Origin: Chitinophaga eiseniae
Lineage (GTDB): Bacteria; Bacteroidota; Bacteroidia; Chitinophagales; Chitinophagaceae
Direction of reading: 5' to 3'
Assembly: GCF_012641265.1 (NCBI RefSeq)
Contig: NZ_JABAHZ010000002.1
Coordinates: 1,116,001 to 1,180,000, forward strand
Length of the DNA: 64,000 nt
In this document: positions 45,333 to 54,013 of the stretch, one piece after another
How the letters are laid out: each line of letters starts with the position of its first letter
How positions within the stretch are numbered: the first letter of the stretch is position 1
Position numbers and translations under genes: made by a program
Notes under the pieces: model-generated
Databases searched by the model: none
What the model was told of the DNA's origin: nothing
What the model saw: the letters and a program-made list of their open reading frames with translations, nothing else

Positions 45333-46076
45333 GTGATAGCAGAACTCTGTTTACTTTTTTTCCTGGTAGCACTGGCTTATTCCGCGGCGGGTTTTGGCGG
45401 CGGCTCGAGTTATCTGGCCATGCTGGCATTATGGAGTGTAGATTTTCAACTGATGAAATCTACGGCATTAATATGTAATGTGGCCGTAGTAATTGGAGGT
45501 GTATATCATTTTTACAGGAGTGGTCATTTGCCATTGAAAAAAGCCTGGCAATTGTCGCTGATCAGCGTGCCCCTGGCGTTTGTAGGTAGTTACCTGCCTA
45601 TGAAGCAGGCTACCTTTTTCCTGTTGCTGGGAGTGGCCCTTACCTTGGCCGCGCTGGTGATGTGTTACCGGCTGTTTTTTGAACGGGAAGAGCCTATTAT
45701 ACCTGCCAATAGGGGCAATGGGATGGTATATGGTGTTATCGGCGGCGCTATAGGCCTGCTGTCGGGCATGACCGGCATAGGCGGTGGCATATATTTGTCG
45801 CCGGTACTGCGTTTGGGAAAATATGATACCGCCAAGAATATAGCGGGTTTGAGCAGCTTTTTTATCCTGGTTAATTCCATTGCCGGACTATGCGGACAGG
45901 CCGCCAAACACGCTATTGTATTCGACTGGAAGTTTACAGGGCCTTTGCTGATAGCGGTTGTTTTAGGTGGACAGATAGGCGCACGCCTGAGTGCCAAAGT
46001 GCTGAAACCCAGGTGGGTGGCTGGTGCTACAGCGGTGCTGATCTTATATGCCGGGGTGAGAATGTTGATCAAATAG
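45333..46076 (+). CDS. TauE/SafE-family membrane transporter
   Basis: A 247-residue protein with seven or eight hydrophobic segments and the duplicated family motif seen in YSAAGFGGGSSYLAML near the N-terminus and LLSGMTGIGGGIYLSPVL in the second half. The family exports sulfite, sulfoacetate and related anions. It starts with GTG two bases after the moeB stop, so the two genes are coupled. An export role for a sulfur or molybdate-like oxyanion around cofactor synthesis is conceivable and unproven. Confidence 0.85.
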   Translation: MIAELCLLFFLVALAYSAAGFGGGSSYLAMLALWSVDFQLMKSTALICNVAVVIGGVYHFYRSGHLPLKKAWQLSLISVPLAFVGSYLPMKQATFFLLLGVALTLAALVMCYRLFFEREEPIIPANRGNGMVYGVIGGAIGLLSGMTGIGGGIYLSPVLRLGKYDTAKNIAGLSSFFILVNSIAGLCGQAAKHAIVFDWKFTGPLLIAVVLGGQIGARLSAKVLKPRWVAGATAVLILYAGVRMLIK

Positions 46077-46078
46077 CG

Positions 46079-47056
46079 TTATCCTCCAATCACCGACATA
46101 CTTTCCATATACTTTTCTGCATGATGTTTTTCGGCTTCAAAGCCATTGGCAAATCGCTGATGGATGGCCGATTGTATGGCGCTTAACAATAACGGTTGCT
46201 GTGCCGGATCTCTCATTATTTCTTTTACATTCAACACATCATTGCCGTACAGGCAGGTTTTCATACTACCGGTAGCGGATATACGAAGCCGGTTGCAGGT
46301 GCCGCAAAATGTGCGGCTATAGGCAGGAATGACGCCAATATTGCCTTTGTGCCCTGGGATGTGGTAGTTGAGCGAAGTAGAATGTGGCGCATCGGCTATT
46401 TTCTCTAATGGATATACTGCGCTGATGGTGTCCAGGATTTTCTGGTAATGCCAGTTAATACCGGAAAACAGGTGTCCCTGGCCATTGAAAGGCATTTCTT
46501 CTATGAATCGCACCGACAGTGCATGGTCGCGGGTAAGGGCGGCGAAGTCGGTGAGTTCATCCGTATTCACATTTTCCATCACTACCACGTTGATCTTCAC
46601 CGGCATTTGTTGTTGCAGCAGGCTTTGCAGGGTATCCATCACCGCGGCGTATTTATCGCGCCGGGTAATTTGCAGGAAACGATCGGCCCGGAGGGTGTCC
46701 AGGCTCAGGTTAATATGCCGGATGCCCAGTTCTTGCAGCGCGGGAATGTACGGTTGGGTAAGCACGCCGTTGGTGGTAACGGCAATTTCATCAATGCCCG
46801 GTATCCGGGTTATTTTTTCCAGCAATTGCATCAAACCCGGTCTGAGGAAGGGCTCTCCACCAGTGATCCGGACTTTGGAAATACCAGCGCCGGCTAACGT
46901 TTGCAATAAAAATAATATTTCTTCATCGCTGAGTAATGCCTTGCTATTTACGAAGTGCATATGTTCCGGCATGCAGTAGGTACAGCGGAGGTTGCACCGG
47001 TCTGTTACCGATAGCCGAATATAGTCGATCGTGCGATGATGTGCATCTGTGAGCAT
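46079..47056 (-). CDS. moaA: GTP 3',8-cyclase MoaA
   Basis: A radical-SAM enzyme that starts molybdopterin synthesis by rearranging GTP. It has the N-terminal cluster CNLRCTYC (Cys21, 25, 28), the GGEPFLR motif, and the C-terminal second cluster SRTFCGTCNRLRISATGS with TCLYG. The C-terminus ends in Gly-Gly, needed for activity in known MoaA proteins. ATG at 47056 gives 325 residues; a TTG at 47068 is a less likely start. It ends two bases from the stop of the convergent tauE gene and follows the 123-aa gene by 5 bases. Confidence 0.96.
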   Translation of the reverse strand: MLTDAHHRTIDYIRLSVTDRCNLRCTYCMPEHMHFVNSKALLSDEEILFLLQTLAGAGISKVRITGGEPFLRPGLMQLLEKITRIPGIDEIAVTTNGVLTQPYIPALQELGIRHINLSLDTLRADRFLQITRRDKYAAVMDTLQSLLQQQMPVKINVVVMENVNTDELTDFAALTRDHALSVRFIEEMPFNGQGHLFSGINWHYQKILDTISAVYPLEKIADAPHSTSLNYHIPGHKGNIGVIPAYSRTFCGTCNRLRISATGSMKTCLYGNDVLNVKEIMRDPAQQPLLLSAIQSAIHQRFANGFEAEKHHAEKYMESMSVIGG

Positions 47057-47061
47057 TCGTG

Positions 47062-47433
47062 TTAGCAATTTTTGCCGGCCATAGGATTGTCAAATGACTG
47101 GCTATCATCCTCGTCTCTGTCTGTAAGACACTTAAAATCTTTTTCTACCAGTATCTTCAGCTCCGAACCATCATGGTTGGGTAATATCAGCTCAAATCCT
47201 ACCTGGTCTGGCAGATACCAGGTATCCAGCTGTGGAAGCGGTAACAGGAGGTGTACTCCATCCTGTTCCATTTTGATAATAGGATCAGTAATATCTTTTC
47301 CCCGTATGCAGAAGTGAAGCGTGCCGGCGCCGATATGCGTGATAGATTCCACTTTTCCTACATTTTGGAGGAGTTCCAGATCTGTTTTGTCCAGCCGGTA
47401 CCTTATGCTGTTGCCTCGTATCCTGATTTTCAT
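47062..47433 (-). CDS. Uncharacterised 123-residue protein beside moaA (DUF7009-like)
   Basis: A small soluble protein without signal peptide or membrane segment. It is beta-rich: KIRIRGNSIRYRLDKTDLEL, GKVESITHIGAGTLHFCIRG, GVHLLLPLPQLDTWYL, VGFELILPNHDGSELKILVE, then an acidic tail KCLTDRDEDDSQSFDNP. I recall this as the family listed as DUF7009, with no known function. It has one Cys in the core and two near the C-terminus. The gene ends 5 bases before moaA in the same direction and is divergent from moaD, so it is very likely part of the cofactor pathway or its control. Confidence 0.7.
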   Translation of the reverse strand: MKIRIRGNSIRYRLDKTDLELLQNVGKVESITHIGAGTLHFCIRGKDITDPIIKMEQDGVHLLLPLPQLDTWYLPDQVGFELILPNHDGSELKILVEKDFKCLTDRDEDDSQSFDNPMAGKNC

Positions 47434-47512
47434 AAAAAATGCTTTATCTGCCGTACTAAAATTACTACTTTATCGGGGCTATATTGTAGTTTTAACGAAC
47501 AATTTAACCGGT

Positions 47513-47746
47513 ATGGGCATATTATTGTTTGGTGTGGCAAAAGATATTATAGGTGTGGCGCTGCTGGAAAAGCCGGCGCAGGTGCGGGATGTGGCATCGC
47601 TGAAGGCCTGGTTGTATGAGGCTTATCCGGGGCTGCGGCAGCTGAAATCCATGATGATAGCGGTTAACAGGACTTATGCTGCTGATTCACAGGTAATTAA
47701 TGAGCAGGATGAAGTAGCCGTTATTCCGCCTGTAAGTGGGGGCTGA
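47513..47746 (+). CDS. moaD: Molybdopterin synthase sulfur carrier subunit MoaD
   Basis: A 77-residue ubiquitin-like protein ending IPPVSGG, the Gly-Gly tail that MoeB adenylates and that carries the thiocarboxylate. The middle VRDVASLKAWLYEAYPGL and IAVNRTYAADSQVINEQDEV fit the family. The ATG at 47513 is chosen; the open frame further upstream overlaps the antisense gene and is not homologous. moaE follows after 45 bases. Confidence 0.92.
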   Translation: MGILLFGVAKDIIGVALLEKPAQVRDVASLKAWLYEAYPGLRQLKSMMIAVNRTYAADSQVINEQDEVAVIPPVSGG

Positions 47747-47791
47747 TCCTTGCTGTGCCGCTTTTAAAGCCTATTTTTTAGTAAAGAAGAG

Positions 47792-48193
47792 ATGGAAATA
47801 TTAATAGATATTAAAGATACGATTACCGTACAGGAGGCACTGGATTTTATACAGTCGCCCGCCTGCGGCGGAGAAGTGATTTTTGCCGGTACCGTGCGTA
47901 ATCATACCAAACAACGGCCCGTGCTGAAGTTATTTTATGAATGTTACGAAGCCATGGCTATCTCAGAAATGCAGAAAATAGCGACGCAGGTGCAGGAACG
48001 TTGGGATATCCAGAAGTTGGTGATGCTGCATGCCGTGGGAGATAAATACCCTGGCGATATAGCTGTGGTAATAGCGGTGGCGGCGGCGCACCGGGGCATC
48101 GCCTTCGACGCCTGTGAATATATAATCGATACCCTGAAAGAAACCGTTCCTATCTGGAAAAAAGAATTTTTTGCTGATGGCGAAATCGCCTGA
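47792..48193 (+). CDS. moaE: Molybdopterin synthase catalytic subunit MoaE
   Basis: A 133-residue protein that inserts sulfur from MoaD into cyclic pyranopterin monophosphate. It shows GEVIFAGTVRNHTKQR, LFYECYEAMAISEM and the lysine-bearing KETVPIWKKEFFADGE. It forms a heterotetramer with MoaD, encoded just upstream. Convergent with mobA, 15 bases apart. Confidence 0.95.
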   Translation: MEILIDIKDTITVQEALDFIQSPACGGEVIFAGTVRNHTKQRPVLKLFYECYEAMAISEMQKIATQVQERWDIQKLVMLHAVGDKYPGDIAVVIAVAAAHRGIAFDACEYIIDTLKETVPIWKKEFFADGEIA

Positions 48194-48208
48194 ATAACTT
48201 CCCTGTTT

Positions 48209-48808
48209 TTATTTCTTCAGGCTGGATAACACTGTAGCTTTTTCTTCTGGTGTGTTGGCATTGAACTGCTCCGTGGCAAAAGGGTTCTGGAGCAGCTCTA
48301 CTTCGCTGTTCAGCAGGGTTTTACGTGGACAGCTTTTTCCATTCAGTACATTTTGTTGTAATGTTTGCAAGCCTGCAGGTTCCCATATGGCGATGAGAGG
48401 TTCCGGCGAGTCATTAAACGGGCTGATGAAGGAGGTGGCTGATTTCTGAGGATTCCGCGCCTGTATCAGCAACTCCAGGCTTTGCCGGCTCAGCAGGGGA
48501 AGGTCGCAGGCTACTACCAGCCAGGCAGTTGCCGGTTGCAGTGCATGTGCGCTGAGGAGCCCGGCAGAAGGGCCGCCATGAGCCACATTGTCGGGTATCA
48601 GCAGTGGATGGGCGGCAAAGTGGGTCTGTTGTTCCGGCCGGCAGGAAACATATACTTCGTCTAAAAAAGATTGGAGCAAAGTAACCAGGTATTGCCATTG
48701 CGGTACGCCGTGGTAGGCGATATCGCTTTTATCCTCGTGCATCCTCGTGCTAAATCCGCCGCAGAGCACCAGGCCTTTTAATGGCGCATTGTTATTTGTG
48801 GTAGTCAT
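48209..48808 (-). CDS. mobA: Molybdenum cofactor guanylyltransferase (MobA-like NTP transferase)
   Basis: A 199-residue nucleotidyltransferase. The N-terminal loop LVLCGGFSTRMHEDKSDIAY is the family's GG-x-S-x-RM-x-x-DK motif with His-Glu in place of the usual Gly; the metal-binding VVACDLPLLS is intact. MobA adds GMP to the molybdenum cofactor for DMSO-reductase-type enzymes; related proteins add CMP. It overlaps the end of moaC by 17 bases, so the two are coupled. Confidence 0.88.
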   Translation of the reverse strand: MTTTNNNAPLKGLVLCGGFSTRMHEDKSDIAYHGVPQWQYLVTLLQSFLDEVYVSCRPEQQTHFAAHPLLIPDNVAHGGPSAGLLSAHALQPATAWLVVACDLPLLSRQSLELLIQARNPQKSATSFISPFNDSPEPLIAIWEPAGLQTLQQNVLNGKSCPRKTLLNSEVELLQNPFATEQFNANTPEEKATVLSSLKK

Positions 48809-49277
48809 GTTTTCCCCCGGTTTTGCTGATGAGTTTTGTTTCCCGGATAATCATTTCCTGGGTGAGCGCTTTACACATGTCGTAGATGGTGAGTGCAGCT
48901 ACACTGGCGCCGGTGAGGGCTTCCATTTCCACACCTGTTTTACCGTTGGTTTTCACGGTACAGCGGATAATGGCTTCTTCCCCTTCCAGCTGTATCTGTA
49001 GATCGCAGCCATCCAGCAACAAGGTATGGCAAAGCGGAATAAGCTCCGGCGTTTTTTTGGCGGCCATGATACCTGCGATAATGGCGGTCTGGAAAACGCC
49101 ACCCTTGCGGGTTTGAATGTCCTGTCCCGTAAATTGCGCCCGCACTGGTTCAGGTAAATACACACGACTCTCGGCAACGGCTATACGATAGGTATCCTGT
49201 TTGCCGCTGATATCGACCATGGCAGGTTGACCACTTTCATTGAGGTGCGAAAAACCGCTACTTGATTCATTGGACAT
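48792..49277 (-). CDS. moaC: Cyclic pyranopterin monophosphate synthase MoaC
   Basis: The 161-residue enzyme converts the MoaA product to cPMP. The conserved KGGVFQTAIIAGIMAAKKTP, LIPLCHTLLLDGCDL, MEALTGASVAALTIYDM and the final KTGGKHD are all present. It is divergent from moeA, 47 bases apart, and overlaps mobA. Confidence 0.96.
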   Translation of the reverse strand: MSNESSSGFSHLNESGQPAMVDISGKQDTYRIAVAESRVYLPEPVRAQFTGQDIQTRKGGVFQTAIIAGIMAAKKTPELIPLCHTLLLDGCDLQIQLEGEEAIIRCTVKTNGKTGVEMEALTGASVAALTIYDMCKALTQEMIIRETKLISKTGGKHDYHK

Positions 49278-49324
49278 AAAAGCATAAATTTAAAGAAGTT
49301 CACCTTATACAAAAGTAATTCAAA

Positions 49325-50533
49325 ATGATGTTGACTGTTGCTGCTGCATTTAACGCTGTGATGGATACGGTACGGGACTTGGGTACAGAAACGGTTGCCT
49401 TTGAAACGGCCACTGGCCGAGTTTTACGGGAGCCGATACTGGCCGATAGACCCTTTCCGCCGTTTGACCGCATTACCATGGATGGTATTGCGGTAAACTA
49501 CGACAGCTATGTCAGGGGGCAGCATATTTTTGGGGTGGAAGATATACAGGCCGCCGGAGCGCCGCAGTTACAGCTTTCCAATACTGCTAATTGTATAGAG
49601 GTGATGACTGGCGCTGTATTGCCGGAAATGACAGATACCGTTATTCCTTATGAACACCTGGAATTTTCTGAACATGAGGGGTTCCGTCGATTTACGGTAC
49701 ATGGTACCGTAAAAAAAGGCCAGAACATACATTATAAAGGATCGGATGTGGATAAGGGCGCTGCGCTGCTGCAGCCGGGCGTAGTGATAGGTCCGGCCGA
49801 AATAGGCGTATTGGCTACCGTAGGTAAAACACGGGTACAGGTAAGCCGGCAGCCCCGGGTGGTGGTGATTGCCACCGGCGATGAGCTGGTACCGGTGCAT
49901 GCCACGCCAGCCCTGCACCAGGTGCGCATGTCGAACGTTTATAGCCTCGTGGCCGCGCTGGAACAGATCGGCGTCAAAGCCCGTTATATTCATCTGACTG
50001 ATGAAGCCGCCACTATGCGGGCACAGCTGGAGCCGCTGTTAACGGAAACGGATATATGGATCAGTTCCGGAGCAGTGAGCGCCGGAAAATTTGATTATCT
50101 CCCTGCCGTATTACAACAGTTAGGAATGCAACAGGTATTTCATAAAGTACAGCAACGGCCCGGAAAGCCTTTCCTGTTCGGTACTTTCCCCCATGGCCCA
50201 TTAGTATTTGCCTTACCCGGTAACCCTGTATCGGGCTTCATGTGCTTTTACAGGTATATACGCCCCTGGATACAAGCCGCTATGGGTGCGGTAATGCCCG
50301 CACCGGTGTATGCACAGCTGGCGGAAAAAATTGTATTTGATGCGGCACTGGAATATTATATCCCGGTGAAACTGCAATCCCAATCCAATGGGGTATTGCT
50401 GGCAATTCCGCAGCCCTACCAGGGTTCCGGCGATCTGGCCAGCCTGTTGAAAGCTGATGCTTTCCTGGCATTGCCATTGGAAGAAAATGTTTTTGAAAAA
50501 GGAAATTGTTACGAGGTATGGAAATTTCGTTGA
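49325..50533 (+). CDS. moeA: Molybdopterin molybdotransferase MoeA
   Basis: A 402-residue enzyme that inserts molybdate into adenylated molybdopterin. It has RPFPPFDRITMDGIAV near the N-terminus, VIATGDELVPV, SSGAVSAGKFDYL in the catalytic domain, FALPGNPVSGFMCFYRYIRP, and the C-terminal beta domain. A second in-frame ATG follows directly. There is no MogA/MoaB domain fused to it, and no mogA gene in the window. Confidence 0.95.
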   Translation: MMLTVAAAFNAVMDTVRDLGTETVAFETATGRVLREPILADRPFPPFDRITMDGIAVNYDSYVRGQHIFGVEDIQAAGAPQLQLSNTANCIEVMTGAVLPEMTDTVIPYEHLEFSEHEGFRRFTVHGTVKKGQNIHYKGSDVDKGAALLQPGVVIGPAEIGVLATVGKTRVQVSRQPRVVVIATGDELVPVHATPALHQVRMSNVYSLVAALEQIGVKARYIHLTDEAATMRAQLEPLLTETDIWISSGAVSAGKFDYLPAVLQQLGMQQVFHKVQQRPGKPFLFGTFPHGPLVFALPGNPVSGFMCFYRYIRPWIQAAMGAVMPAPVYAQLAEKIVFDAALEYYIPVKLQSQSNGVLLAIPQPYQGSGDLASLLKADAFLALPLEENVFEKGNCYEVWKFR

Positions 50534-50624
50534 GATAAACCCACCGTTTGTTAAATAAGGATTCGTTTGCCTGGATAGTTAAACCCGCCCATTATTTGAT
50601 AGTCTTATATTAAATCATTTAATT

Positions 50625-52067
50625 ATGGCCGAAGTTACCCAAAAGCTGCAGTTGCAACATCTTGCCTGGCGTGCCGGCTTTGGAGAAACCCTTCCTGTCA
50701 TCTCCGACTGGGAAAAAAAACGAAGGAAAGATATTGTTAATAGTATCCTGATAGGCCCCACCAGGGCATCCATTGAATCGATGGATGTAATTGCAAATTC
50801 CGATCTCCCCGATTATAAGAAGCTGAAATCCATGACGCCCGAAGAAAAGAAAAACGTGCAGCAAATGAATACGCAAGGGATACGGGACTTGAATGTAGCC
50901 TGGATTAATGGCATGATTAAAAGCGACCATCCATTGCGGGAGAAGATGAGCCTTTTCTGGCATGGGCATTTCGCCTGCCGTACAGAAAATGTAATATTTA
51001 ACCAGCAGCTGTTAGCCGTGATACGCGAAAATGCGCTGGGCGATTTCGGCGACTTGCTGAGCGCGGTATCTAAAACACCGGCTATGCTGCAATTCCTGAA
51101 TAATCAGCAAAACCGTAAACAGCACCCCAACGAAAATTTTGCCCGCGAGGTAATGGAGTTGTTCACATTGGGCAGGGGCAACTACACCGAAAATGATGTG
51201 AAAGAAGGCGCCAGGGCCTTTACCGGATGGGGCTTTGATGACTCCGGCGCTTTCGTGTTCCGCGATAAGCAACACGATGATGGCCTGAAATCATTCCTGG
51301 GGAAACAGGGGAATTTTAATGGAGATGATGTACTGAAAATACTACTCGATCAAAAGCAAACCGCGAGATTTATTACCACTAAAGTTTATCGATTCTTTGT
51401 CAACGATACACCGGATGAAGCGATTATTACGATGCTGTCAGATAAATTCTACCATTCCGGCTACAAGATAAAATCGCTGATGAAAGAAATATTCATGTCA
51501 GATTGGTTTTATGACAGCACTTTGATCGGTAACCGTATTAAATCGCCGGTAGAACTGCTGGTAGGCATACGCAGGACGGTGCCCATGGATTTTGAACAGG
51601 AGGAAGTGATGATATTATTTCAGCGGGTATTGGGACAAATGCTGTTTTATCCTCCCAATGTGGCTGGCTGGCCCGGTGGGCGCAGCTGGATAGACAGCTC
51701 CAGCCTGATGTTCCGTTTACGTATACCACAAGTCATTTTATATTCTCAATCATTTAATGTAATGCCTAAAGAGTTGACACCGGAAATGGGCGGCAATTAT
51801 AAAATGACCCTGCAAATGAATGATTTCCTGAAACGGCAATACGCGAAAAAAGTAAATGCCCGTATCAACTGGGATCCATATCTACAGGGCTATGCAGATG
51901 TGCCCAGGGAAAATCTGGCGAAGGAAATAGCCGGTGTGCTGTTGCAGTTCCCCGATAAAATTGGCCCATCGCTGCTGGAGCAATACGCGGATAGCAGTAC
52001 CCGGGAAAACTATATTAAAACAGTAACCATCGACGTGATGAGTACGCCGGAATATCAATTGTGTTAA
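50625..52067 (+). CDS. DUF1800-family protein
   Basis: A 480-residue protein with the family motifs HLAWRAGFGET near the start, LREKMSLFWHGHFACRTEN, NENFAREVMELFTLGRGNYTENDV and MLFYPPNVAGWPGGRSWIDSS. No signal peptide is visible. The function of DUF1800 is not established. It is nearly always next to a DUF1501 gene, as here (21 bases downstream), and the pair is common in Bacteroidota and Planctomycetes. Confidence 0.9.
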   Translation: MAEVTQKLQLQHLAWRAGFGETLPVISDWEKKRRKDIVNSILIGPTRASIESMDVIANSDLPDYKKLKSMTPEEKKNVQQMNTQGIRDLNVAWINGMIKSDHPLREKMSLFWHGHFACRTENVIFNQQLLAVIRENALGDFGDLLSAVSKTPAMLQFLNNQQNRKQHPNENFAREVMELFTLGRGNYTENDVKEGARAFTGWGFDDSGAFVFRDKQHDDGLKSFLGKQGNFNGDDVLKILLDQKQTARFITTKVYRFFVNDTPDEAIITMLSDKFYHSGYKIKSLMKEIFMSDWFYDSTLIGNRIKSPVELLVGIRRTVPMDFEQEEVMILFQRVLGQMLFYPPNVAGWPGGRSWIDSSSLMFRLRIPQVILYSQSFNVMPKELTPEMGGNYKMTLQMNDFLKRQYAKKVNARINWDPYLQGYADVPRENLAKEIAGVLLQFPDKIGPSLLEQYADSSTRENYIKTVTIDVMSTPEYQLC

Positions 52068-52088
52068 TCACCATAAAAATTTTCCAAC

Positions 52089-53294
52089 ATGCTGATTCTA
52101 AACAGGCGTCGTTTTTTGCAGGTAGGCTCGCTGGCTTCGGCTGCGATGATGATGCCAAAATTCCTGAAAGCGCTGGAACGCGGTAGCCTGGTGCCTCCCG
52201 GCAACAAAATTCTGGTGATCATTCAACTGTCGGGTGGTAACGATGGATTGAACACGATCATACCCTACCGCAATGATATTTATTACCGGGCAAGGCCCGC
52301 GTTGGGAATAAAGCGGGAAGCGGCTTTGTCGCTGACCGATAACCTGGGTATACACCCTGCATTAAAAGGGCTGAAAGAGTTATACGACGATGGCGCTTTG
52401 GGTATTTTGAATAATGTAGGTTACCCCAACCCAGATCGTTCCCACTTCCGGTCTATGGATATCTGGCATTCGGCCAGCCAGTCAAATCAATACTGGTCTG
52501 ATGGCTGGATTGGGCGTTACCTCGACGCGCAGTGCAAAGGCTGTGATAAACCTACACAGGCCCTGGAGATAGATGACACTCTGAGCCTGGCCCTGAAAGG
52601 CGATAGCGATAAAGGCCTGGCGCTGACGGATCCGGCGCGTTTGTACGGTACCAGCAGCGATAAATATTTTAAGGATCTTTTACAGCAACATCCCGGGGCA
52701 GATGACCACCACAGCAATGTAGACTACCTGTACAAAACCATGGGTGAAACTATTTCCTCTGCGGCCTATATACAGCAACAGTTTAAGACGTATAAGTCTA
52801 CCGAAAATTATCCGAATACGGAGCTTGGCAAGAACCTGCGCACCATCGCTAACCTGGTGATGTCGGATATCAATACCAAAGTGTACTATGTATCACATGG
52901 AAGTTTTGATACCCATGTAAACCAGGATGCGCAACAGGCCCGCCTGTTCGGGCAACTAAGTGATGCCCTGACCGTATTTACCGGCGACCTGAAAAAGAAT
53001 AACCGTTTCCAGGATGTAGTGGTAATGACCTTTTCAGAGTTTGGCCGCCGGGTAAGTCAGAATGCCAGCGGAGGAACAGACCATGGTACGGCCAATAACA
53101 TGTTTTTAATCGGGGGAGGCTTAAAGCAACCGGGCATGATCAACGAAGGACCCGATTTATTTAACCTGCGGGATGGGGATTTGCAGTATAAAGTAGATTT
53201 TAAAAGCGTGTATGCCACCCTGTTAAATAAGTGGCTGGGCGCGGATGATAACGCTATTTTGAGGAATACTTATCCGCATTTGGAATTTATTTAG
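52089..53294 (+). CDS. DUF1501-family protein with Tat-type signal
   Basis: A 401-residue protein of the alkaline-phosphatase-like/sulfatase-like superfamily group DUF1501. The N-terminus LNRRRFLQVGSLASAAMM is a twin-arginine signal. QLSGGNDGLNTIIPYRND, NPDRSHFRSMDIWHSAS, HGSFDTHVNQDAQQARLFGQ and MTFSEFGRRVSQNASGGTDH mark the family's metal-site regions. Probably exported folded. It is co-transcribed with the DUF1800 gene; a strong hairpin terminator follows at 53314. Confidence 0.9.
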   Translation: MLILNRRRFLQVGSLASAAMMMPKFLKALERGSLVPPGNKILVIIQLSGGNDGLNTIIPYRNDIYYRARPALGIKREAALSLTDNLGIHPALKGLKELYDDGALGILNNVGYPNPDRSHFRSMDIWHSASQSNQYWSDGWIGRYLDAQCKGCDKPTQALEIDDTLSLALKGDSDKGLALTDPARLYGTSSDKYFKDLLQQHPGADDHHSNVDYLYKTMGETISSAAYIQQQFKTYKSTENYPNTELGKNLRTIANLVMSDINTKVYYVSHGSFDTHVNQDAQQARLFGQLSDALTVFTGDLKKNNRFQDVVVMTFSEFGRRVSQNASGGTDHGTANNMFLIGGGLKQPGMINEGPDLFNLRDGDLQYKVDFKSVYATLLNKWLGADDNAILRNTYPHLEFI

Positions 53295-53313
53295 CCATCA
53301 TCTCATATATTAT

Positions 53314-53359
53314 AAAAAAGAGGAGCGGTATCTGGTCAAAGATGCCACTCCTCTTTTTT
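53314..53359. terminator. Bidirectional terminator between convergent genes
   Basis: Arms 53314-53332 and 53341-53359 pair over 19 positions with one mismatch and one wobble; the outer six pairs are A-T, giving a T-run on both strands. It serves the DUF1501 operon and the converging lipoprotein gene. Confidence 0.9.
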
Positions 53360-53370
53360 ATATCGGGTAT

Positions 53371-53886
53371 TTATTGTCCTACCTGGGTGATAATTGCTCT
53401 GAAAGCGCCGTCCTGCACACTTCTGGGGCCTCCTGCTGCTGACTGGTCGGCAAGGGTGCCGGAAAAGGTGCCTTCTACCACCATATTGTCGATACGGGTA
53501 ATCCTGATAACGAAGTCGCTGCTGCCGGTAGACACGAGGGTATTGGCATATACGCTGTTGAGTACAATGCTCATACCATTACCTGTTTTGGTAGCGGGAT
53601 AGGCGCCTGGCGCAAAAGGTAAGCTGGGGGCGGCCATGGCCATGGTGATTACATCACCGGTATAAGTTTGCCCGGTAATTTCCAGCCTGGGATAGTCGTT
53701 GTTCGGGTTCTCGTCTGTTAAATTGGGCGCATAGATGGTTCCTTTTGGATTATCTACCAGGTACACCCTGTTATCCAGTTTCATCGAAACATACTTGCGG
53801 CGCTGGGCATCGTCTTTACTATCTTTCTTGCAGGATATACTCAACATTACAATGGCACTGAGTAATGCAGTTACTAATATGCGCAT
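53371..53886 (-). CDS. Small lipoprotein of unknown function
   Basis: A 171-residue protein with lipobox LSISC (Cys19) and a beta-rich mature part: KYVSMKLDNRVYLVDNPKG, DYPRLEITGQTYTGDVITM, SDFVIRITRIDNMVVEGTFS and a Ser/Gly loop. The GTFSGTL strand followed by DGAFRAII resembles small Bacteroidota DUF-type lipoproteins with a DUF6252-like strand pattern, but I cannot assign a family. It is a single-gene unit. Confidence 0.6.
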   Translation of the reverse strand: MRILVTALLSAIVMLSISCKKDSKDDAQRRKYVSMKLDNRVYLVDNPKGTIYAPNLTDENPNNDYPRLEITGQTYTGDVITMAMAAPSLPFAPGAYPATKTGNGMSIVLNSVYANTLVSTGSSDFVIRITRIDNMVVEGTFSGTLADQSAAGGPRSVQDGAFRAIITQVGQ

Positions 53887-53947
53887 AGGTTATATTATAA
53901 TCAGTTTTAATTAATTGGCGACTAAATTAATCATTTAAATACAAAAA

Positions 53948-53990
53948 CGGATGCCGGTAACGGATTGTTACATCCCTTCACCGGCATCCG
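53948..53990 (-). terminator. Terminator of the OPT transporter gene
   Basis: A perfect 11-bp stem (53948-53958 with 53980-53990), 21-nt loop; on the - strand it is followed by TTTTTGT. It lies 24 bases after the OPT stop. Confidence 0.8.
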
Positions 53991-54013
53991 CTGTATATCT
54001 TTTCGATGGGCTA

